Position numbers and translations under genes: made by a program
The notes under the pieces: model-generated
Told to the model about the DNA's origin: nothing
What the model saw: only the letters and a program-made list of their open reading frames with translations
Databases searched by the model: none
Part shown: positions 57,700 to 64,000 of the stretch, in pieces
Position numbering within the stretch: position 1 is the first letter of the stretch
How the letters are laid out: every line of letters starts with the position of its first letter
Assembly (NCBI RefSeq): GCF_022539665.2
Contig: NC_081331.1
Location: 8,029,534-8,093,533, forward strand
Direction of reading: 5' to 3'
From: Daphnia carinata
Taxonomy: Eukaryota; Arthropoda; Branchiopoda; Diplostraca; Daphniidae
Length of the DNA stretch: 64,000 nucleotides

Positions 57700-58424
57700 G
57701 ACAATGACCTCCCAGTTCTTGACGGCATTCGTAACTTCGTAAGCGGATCTCATTTGCGAATACGAGACTCCACCCATTACAAAAACAGCATGCGAGGAAC
57801 GTTCCTCACATGCTGCTGAGATTTGCCTTTATGCCAGTACCGCGCACTGGTAAGAACAAAAACAAACAAGATACACATAATTTTTTTGCGACAACTGAAT
57901 ACACGAAGTGGTAACCTGGCCGGGGCATTTCGGGAGACAGGAGCAGCGGGGCGTCCAGCCAGAAATGGAAAATGTCTTTGATCCAACTTGTCTTCGATAG
58001 CATCTTCGGCGATATCTTTTAATATGGGAGTCCAACGGGACATTTGATAAGTTTGTTCTATAATGCGTTCCTTTCGAGTGATTTGATGGATTTTCTTTCG
58101 AGTGCCATAGAAATCAAAATTCGACAGTCAAAATTAAAACTGATACTTCTATTCAGTAGGAATTCTTTTTTTTACGTCGACTGCAACATTGAGACCCAAC
58201 AAAGCCATGTTAATAATAATGCTACGCTCGTTAGGTGGAACTTGGGCGTGCTGAATCAGCTTGGTAAGATTTTCTTCCGAAATGCCATTCTTGGAAAGAA
58301 CGTAAAGCAAAATGATTCGGATTTTATCAAAATAGCTGACTTTCGTGTCCAGAAGAATTGGCACAATGTTCCTCGTATGATCTTTGATTTTCTCCCCTTC
58401 GGCATCTGTCCCCATGGCTAGATC
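57700..58424 (-). pseudogene. Rop: Rop/Munc18 (STXBP1)-like, C-terminal exons
   Basis: Sec1/Munc18 proteins bind syntaxin and are needed for vesicle fusion. On the minus strand, exon 58424 to about 58173 reads [19 protein letters not shown] and [20 protein letters not shown]. Exon about 58105-57916 reads [20 protein letters not shown] and [10 protein letters not shown]. Exon 57846 to about 57700 reads [12 protein letters not shown] and then, one frame over, [20 protein letters not shown]. The frame changes in a T5 run near 57784. The acceptor of the middle exon is not clear, and the last exon runs into TAG after KNWEVIVA, before the usual C-terminus. The rest of the gene is on the other side of the DIRS element. 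Confidence 0.8.
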
Positions 58425-59059
58425 CTAAATCCAAAGCATAATTGTTAATTACCAGAGGGATCGTGTAACGATCCCGAAAGGTAATTGTAATTGTGCTAGA
58501 AATAAATGAAGAGACGACCCTAAGGGTGTAGACCCATTTATTTAGCTCTTTAAAGAAAAAAACAAAGGAACACCTATTCCTTTCCTAATGCCTGGATACG
58601 CCCCCTCTCTTCAGACTTATTTCACCAGGGCTTGTAACAACTTTAACAACATAAACAACTAAACGAAACAATGATTATGAAATCAGAGATGGACCAGAGA
58701 AAAAACCTGACGTAATTCTGACAGGGGAAAAAACTCTGTCCGTAACGGTCATGAAAAAGGGTAACAACAGTAGTGCCATTCAAAGATCAACTCGTTAAGA
58801 GAAGACACAACAAAAAATTGCAGTTCTTCTATAGCTGCCATCTCGCCAGGGGTTTTCTTAGCCATGAAGCTGATTTGCCGGACGTTCGATGGACTGATTC
58901 CAGTTATGACCACTGCCTCCGCTGAAACCTCTGGGCTTTCTGGCTTGGTTTACTCTATCAGAAACCAAAATATAATGAAAATACAAAAGGCTGACGGATA
59001 TCAAACCACACAATAATTCTCCATAAATGAAGCCAGGGTGGGTTTGGGTGGGAGACAGA

Positions 59060-59185
59060 CCCTTAGAGTCGTCTCTTCATTTATTTCTAGCACAATTACA
59101 ATTACCTTTCGGGATCGTTACACGATCCCTCTGGTAATTAACAATTGTGCTGCGAAATGCCATTTCGTTAGACCCTAAGGGTGAC
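59060..59185 (-). repeat. Internal complementary region of the DIRS element
   Basis: Read on the minus strand it is the last 38 bases of the right end (ctaacgaaatggcatttcgc..cacaatt) directly followed by the first 80 or so bases of the left end (gttaattaccagagggatcg and on). It thereby spells the joined-end sequence needed to make a full circle. Confidence 0.85.
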
Positions 59186-59198
59186 TTTGTAGATTTGC

Positions 59199-60500
59199 TT
59201 AAATGTGAGTTTGTCCGAAGACTGATGATTCAACCGTTGCCTCCGCCGATCGGTTGTAAAATCTTCTAAACGTCGATTCGTGAGACCAGCTTCCCGCTTT
59301 TAAAATTGCATCCATTGACAATCCGTTGTTTGACGCCTTAGAAGCGGCCGCGCTTCTAGGTGAATGTGCCCCAAATACCTTCGTATTGATCCCGGCTTCC
59401 TTTAGGACGGATCTTATCCATCGACTCACCGTGTTGGGTGACACTGGTTTGTGCGGAGCAATGACTGCTATAACCAGCCTATCACTGTTGTGTTCCGCTC
59501 GAAAACTACTAGTGCGCTCCTTGTATGACTCCAACGTCCTAACCGGACATACCTTTTGATCTGGACAAGCTGTTAAAGAGAATGTTTGCAATGGACCGCT
59601 TCTCTGAGCTTTCCTCGGCGCCCCCAACGCGATTTTTACGCTATTTGAACCGAATACTAACGAACTGTATTCAATTGCCGCAATTTCTGAGACTCGCATG
59701 AGCGTCGCTAGCGCAATCAACGTTACCATTTTGTACGCTAACAGGTATAGAGGTAACGAATCGTTTTCTCCTAACGAAGAAACAAAGGTGAGGACTTGAT
59801 TAGGATCCCATGTTGCATTGTATCTCGGACGAGGCGGATTTCGATTGTAACAACCTTTGAGCAATCTTACTACTTCCGGCCGCTCGCTTATGCTCACGCC
59901 CTCCGCTGGCTTAAGAGTGCTCGACAACATCGACCTATGAAGATTAATAGAACTATACGATTTACCCGTCGCATGCAAATTTGTTAAAAATTCCAAGATG
60001 TCCGCTATAACAATGGAGAAGGGATTCGAACGCCTCCCCATACACCAATGCACCCAATTTCTCCATGCTGACTCATAAGCGGTTTGGGTGTTGGGCCTAA
60101 TTCCGGCCATGAGTAAGTCGACCACCGTTGTCGAAAATCCTCGCTCAAGGTACTGTCTCCTGACAGCTTCCAGACGGCCAAGCGTAGCGCATTGTTCCAG
60201 GTAAGCGGGTGAGTTTCGTCCAGTGCTGATTTCAAAAGGGTCTGAGACGGCGCAAGAAGACGTGGGACGTCGCAGGAGAGCTCCAGCAATAACGGGAACC
60301 ACGGCTGGCCTATCCAAACTGGGCAAACAAAAACCACTACAGATTTTTCCCACCTGATCTTTCCTAAGCATTTGAAAATTAAGGCGAATGGTGGGAAACA
60401 GTAAGCCAACAACCCTTTCCAATTGACTGAAAAGGCGTTTGTTGCCATTGCGCCAGGTTGCGGATGCCACGAAATTAATGATGGAAGCTGTGCGTTCCAA
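59199..60500 (-). CDS. Tyrosine recombinase of the DIRS element
   Basis: 433 codons on the minus strand. The catalytic domain shows the first Arg in ALATLMRVSEIAAIE (near residue 270), the H-x-x-R box in FGAHSPRSAAASKA (near 380), GSWSHESTFRRFY with the nucleophile Tyr (near 414), and CPVRTLESYKERT between them. The N-terminal part has a SAM-like helical region (AGIRPNTQTAYESAWRNWVH). It overlaps the end of the RT/RNase H ORF by about 500 bases in another frame, as is usual for DIRS elements. Intact. Confidence 0.88.
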   Translation of the reverse strand: MERTASIINFVASATWRNGNKRLFSQLERVVGLLFPTIRLNFQMLRKDQVGKICSGFCLPSLDRPAVVPVIAGALLRRPTSSCAVSDPFEISTGRNSPAYLEQCATLGRLEAVRRQYLERGFSTTVVDLLMAGIRPNTQTAYESAWRNWVHWCMGRRSNPFSIVIADILEFLTNLHATGKSYSSINLHRSMLSSTLKPAEGVSISERPEVVRLLKGCYNRNPPRPRYNATWDPNQVLTFVSSLGENDSLPLYLLAYKMVTLIALATLMRVSEIAAIEYSSLVFGSNSVKIALGAPRKAQRSGPLQTFSLTACPDQKVCPVRTLESYKERTSSFRAEHNSDRLVIAVIAPHKPVSPNTVSRWIRSVLKEAGINTKVFGAHSPRSAAASKASNNGLSMDAILKAGSWSHESTFRRFYNRSAEATVESSVFGQTHI

Positions 60501-62213
60501 GGTGTTGCGAAAGCGTCAACGACTGACGGCCATAGTTCCTGAATGCACTTGAAAACGCGCGGATCCAACTTCCAATCCCCGGCGTCAGGCCCGGCCCGTG
60601 ACTCTTCATCCGCAACGATATTTAATTTACCCGCTACGTGAACCGCCTCCAACGATATGCCGCGGTTCTCGCACCAAGTTGTAAGCTGGGCAGATACGTT
60701 AGTCAGGGCCTGAGATCGAGAACCCCCGCAATGATTAATATAGGCTACAGCTGTCGAATTGTCCAAGAATACCCTAATTGAGATATTCTTAGACTGAGCA
60801 GCGAACGCCTGTACCGCAAAGAACGCTCCTAATAGTTCGAGCTCGTTAATGTGCTTTTTTATATCCGCTGGCGTCCAAGATCCTCTCGTTCTGATTTCAT
60901 CACAGCATGCGCCCCAACCTGATAGCGACGCATCTGTATAAATCTCGAGATCTGGTGTGTGGGGAAAGAAAATTTTATCTTGGGTTTTGTTTAGATTAAA
61001 CACCCACCATTCCAGGTCCTCACGAGCTTCCGCTAAAAATGAGCATCTAGTCTTTAAATTGAAATTGGCCGATTGCGCTTGTTTGATGTAGAACCGTTGC
61101 AATCTACGGTAATGCGCCTGAGCGTATGGAATCGCTGGGATCGCCCAGGTAAAGTTGCCCATGATAGACGCAATCTTTCGCAAAGAAATTGACTCCGCCG
61201 CATGCGCCGCCTCACACATCTTCTTAACTGCTTTTACTTTGATGTTTGGCAAGGCGAAGGACAATCGAACCGAGTCGATTACTAGCCCCAGATTCTACGA
61301 CTTGCGTAGGGACCATCACGGATTTTTCCCAATTTATTAAAAAACCCAGATGTTTTAGCAACTGGATGGTTACGTTAAGATCCCCTAATGTGCTTTCTTC
61401 AGACACATTCAAAATTAAGATGTCATCCAAATAGATTATCAGTCTTACGCCCTTTTTTCTCAAAAAACCCATGACAACCTTGAGAATTTTTGTAAAAATC
61501 CTTGGCGCGGAAGCCAAACCAAAGGCCAGACAGGCAAATTGCAATAAACGCCCCTTCCACTGGAACCGCAAAAACTTTTGGTGGGCAGCACAAACCGGCA
61601 CCGTCAGGTAGGCGTCTTTTAAATCTAGTTGAACCATCCAATCCCCTTTTCGTAAAAGAAAACGAGCCGATTCTAGATTTTCCATCTTGAAGTGTTCGTA
61701 CCGAATAAATTGATTTAAGGGCTTCAGATTAATGATAGGCCTAAACCCACCCGATTTTTTGGGAATCACAAATAAAGAACAAAAGAACCCTTCAGACCCG
61801 TCGGTGATTTCTCTAATAGCCCGCTTTCTGACAAGATCCCTCACTTCTCTGTCACACACTGCCTCCATCTCTTTGGACATGACAACAGGGACAGGAATTG
61901 TGCGTTGAGTAGGTGAAATGCTGAAATCGAGTTTAACGCCATGCGATAAACTATCGAGGATCCATTGATCGTCCGTTACCACCGTCCAACGATCAGCAAA
62001 AGCTATCAACCTAGCACCCACTTGCTCTTCCGCCCGGCGTTTAGAACAAATAATAGATTGGGGATTAAAAACGTACCTCTGGCCTCCCCGTAACCAGGAA
62101 CTAGCCCCAGTCGGTCGTCCTCTTTCCCCTCCAACTCGTTGCGGTGGCTGCTCCCTCGTCTTCTTCGGGCGCAAAACGAAAGGGTGCTTCGATGCTGATT
62201 GAGAATGGTCCAT
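60005..62213 (-). pseudogene. Reverse transcriptase and RNase H of the DIRS element
   Basis: The RT part (62213 to about 61290) has GFFCSLFVIPKKSGGFRPII, FKMENLESARFLL, VQLDLKDAYLTVPV, FACLAFGLASAPRIFTK and the catalytic IIYLDDILIL. The RNase H part (61264-60005) has EIYTDASLSGWGACC, NELELLGAFFAVQAF and VFLDNSTAVAYIN. The two are in different frames; the shift is near 61285, just after VPTQVVE, where one or two bases appear to be missing. A working element would be expected to have them in one ORF. Confidence 0.85.
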
Positions 62214-63528
62214 TGACTTGGACCATGAACTTGTCTTGGTCTTGAGGTTTTAGCCAATGTTGCGTCCTGCGATGCTTCTTTAAGCATCGACTCCAGGAAC
62301 TTTCCCGTAAAAAGGAGCTCTCGAGCCTCCTTTCCGGGTGCAAACGCTTCCGGGTCAGCTGCAAGAAAGTCAAAACCGGGTTCCACTAAGGCAACCACCG
62401 ATCGCCTTCTCTGCCGGGTAACGTGGTGATAGGCGCGAGACCACTGCTGTAGTGCGTCCTTTACCAAATCCTGGGCTTTTCTTTCTGATTCTCCATCACT
62501 GAGGGAAAGAATGCGGGTATAAAGGTCTATAAGTGGCGGGCCAATATCCATGATCTTGAGATGCGTCGTGACCAGCGACTCCTCCGCCGCATTGACTGCT
62601 TTTAACTTCCCTTTATCCTTTGCCCGTCTATACATGTAGCCGTCGAGTTTGGGTGGTCTTAACGAAAATTCTTTGTCCACAAAATCAAGCGGAATCCTCT
62701 TTGAAATTGCTTTAGATTCGTTAGTTGGTACTCCTTTCGTCAACCAGCTGGAAAGAGCTTCGGTGACCTCTTGTGGCACTACCAACGGTACAGGCTCTTT
62801 ACTACCATTCGACCTTAGACTACGGGGCTCTGGGGTACGCTCCTTTGATGAACCCGGCCTCGGTGAGCTGGGTACGGCTGGCGACCTGGCCGCTTGCTGC
62901 CCTGCCAAACTCTCTGGCCTTCGATTTGCTGGGCGCCATGGCCGCTTAAAGAATCCTTGCAGACGATCCTTATCTTCGTGGTCGTCTTCTTCGTGGTAGT
63001 CTTCTTCTTGCTCGTCGGTTCTGTTTCTATTGCCACGGTCAAAACTCTCACGACTTGGCTCACGCTCGCTGTCCTCATCCGTATATTGCCCATCCTCCAC
63101 ACGATTATATTCCGCACAAAAACTGTCACGGCGGGAATTATAATTCGCCGTATCACTCCAAAACCCTCGACCGGTCTCACGTGTGTAAAAATCCCGCACG
63201 TCATACCCATAGGTTGGTCTGACTCTGCCATAATCTTGGTCGTTACGATCGTAGATGGCGCGAGGTAGGGACGGTCGCGATAAAACCCACTCGGCGTTGG
63301 ACGTGGGGGGGACCTTTCCCTTTCTTGATAACGTGAATCGTAGTAACTTCGGCGATCACGATAACGAGAGCGTTCTAAAAATTCTCTTTCCTGCTCCCTA
63401 TTTGAAAAATTTACGGCACGTGGATCAAACCAATCGTTTCTATGCCTATCTCTGTAATTTCCAGGTGCCGACATCCTTACTCTGTAAGAGCTAAAATAAG
63501 TCTGAAGAGAGGGGGCGTATCCAGGCAT
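62006..63528 (-). pseudogene. Gag-like ORF1 of the DIRS element (frameshifted)
   Basis: The first part (63528 to about 63265) is Arg/Tyr/Asp-rich (RDRHRNDWFDPRAVNF, RSRYRDRRSYYDSRYQERER). The second (63199-62006) is acidic and then helical (VTEALSSWLTKGVP, FVDKEFSLRPPKLDGYMYRR, LKIMDIGPPLIDLYTRIL, DLVKDALQQWSRAYHHVTRQ). The frame changes near 63262. This composition is typical of the first ORF of DIRS elements, which is poorly conserved. Its end overlaps the RT ORF start. Confidence 0.65.
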
Positions 63529-63628
63529 TAGGAAAAGAATAGGTGTTCCTTTGTTTTTTTCTTTAAAGAGCTAAATAAATGGGTCTACACCCTTAGGGTC
63601 TAACGAAATGGCATTTCGCAGCACAATT

Positions 63629-63706
63629 TATGATAGGTTCAAACAGGGAATAATTTTTCTAAACATTTCGAATATTCGAAAAAGAAATTAATTAAATTGC
63701 AAGTAC
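63629..63706 (-). other. Rop-like intron, 5' part
   Basis: Lies between the DIRS right end and the donor (GTACTTGC at 63706, minus). Together with 58425-58439 it makes a normal intron of about 93 bases once the element is ignored. Confidence 0.7.
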
Positions 63707-64000
63707 CTGTTCCACTTTGCGTGACTTATCAACATTTCCTTCATAGCACTTCATGCAGTCCTCCGCAAGATGAAGATGGGTTCCATATGTGGACAACTCT
63801 TTCTGGTATTGCGGCATTTTTTTTAATCATTTGTGATAGATCTTTCATAGAAGACTTGTCGCCTGCTGGCATTCGCTTTGATTCCGTGAACTTTTTCATG
63901 TTCTTCGTAACATTTCTATGAAAAATGTTTTTTTTTAACACTTATTATTGCCGACATAAAAAAAAATAGAAATGTTTTACGTCAAGACGACCGCTACATG
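63707..64000 (-). pseudogene. Rop: Rop/Munc18-like, upstream exons
   Basis: Exon 63915-63707 (minus) reads NVTKNMKKFTESKRMPAGDK and [12 protein letters not shown], then shifts frame in an A8 run near 63812; the next frame reads the expected Munc18 sequence to [18 protein letters not shown], which is followed by GT. Exon 64000-63981 reads HVAVVLT before a GT donor and continues past the window. Joined with 58424 and below, the order of blocks matches Munc18 domain 3. The homopolymer shift may be a true mutation or a base-calling error. Confidence 0.8.

Larger units (their letters stand above)
58440..63628 (-). mobile_element. DIRS-type tyrosine-recombinase retrotransposon
   Basis: Three ORF regions on the minus strand (gag-like, RT/RNase H, and an overlapping tyrosine recombinase), no integrase and no LTRs. 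Termini are related inverted repeats: 58485-58630 and 63500-63600 share ..ctttaaagagctaaataaatgg and the gggggcgtatccaggcatta block. An internal complementary region (about 59060-59185) copies both outer ends joined together. This is the signature of DIRS elements, which replicate through a circle and integrate by recombinase. It sits in an intron of the Rop-like gene. Confidence 0.9.

Overview
The window is eukaryotic, and the gene content points to an arthropod. Daphnia (water flea) is my best guess: introns are mostly 45-80 bp, genes are compact, and there is a glycerol kinase, a Rop/Munc18 homologue, a DNAJC12/JDP homologue and a porin, next to DIRS and Ty3/gypsy elements. Species assignment is inference. 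Few genes here are whole. The most complete host gene is a ten-exon glycerol kinase at 16.2-18.3 kb on the minus strand. Most other host genes are fragments, chimeras or copies with stop codons, so this looks like a rearranged, transposon-rich accessory region.

Layout. 1-13 kb holds a tyrosine-rich repeat family (YYTTTYAAPSYYTEAP-like units) with at least eight traces in the window: 1.2-1.9, 4.5-5.3, 9.9-11.0, an orphan exon 1 at 12.26, 36.4-37.2, 51.0-51.4, 52.5-52.9 and 54.3-55.3 kb. Nearly all have nonsense codons, mostly TAC to TAG. Six upstream regions share a GGTGGGGTAAGAATR-like motif, and in five of them it lies about 65-75 bp from a TATA box. A near-identical inverted duplication (4340-9725 against 31975-37359, about 5.4 kb per arm) flanks 22 kb. 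Each arm carries a family copy, the 3' end of a TDRD12-like gene (Tudor remnant plus CS/p23 domain), an orphan family promoter, unidentified exon-like ORFs and an 18-bp minisatellite. 13.3-14.35 kb holds the first Tudor domain of a TDRD12-like pseudogene, and 14.65-15.02 kb the C-terminal end of a trypsin-like protease.

19.98-31.76 kb reads as one long rearranged locus: a 2OG-Fe(II) oxygenase-like region, a Trp/Asp/Ser-rich region, RG-rich CCHC knuckles, a SPOC domain, a TFIIS-central (PHF3/DIDO-type) domain, and a second SPOC domain. It is broken by several stops and frameshifts, and its last exon is tandemly duplicated.

38.4-49.5 kb is an 11-kb Ty3/gypsy element with an ORF of unknown function ahead of gag, a gag-protease ORF, a pol ORF, a post-pol ORF and an envelope-like glycoprotein ORF. 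Its 5' LTR is cut down to about 93 bp. It lies between a possible Piwi/Argonaute N-terminal exon and a DNAJC12-like gene lacking its first exon; a 106-bp inverted copy of DNAJC12 sequence abuts the LTR. 50.67-50.98 kb is the 3' end of a porin (VDAC) joined to a tyrosine-rich fragment.

57.7-64.0 kb is a Rop/Munc18-like gene on the minus strand, with homopolymer frameshifts and a DIRS-type tyrosine-recombinase retrotransposon (58440-63628) inside one of its introns.
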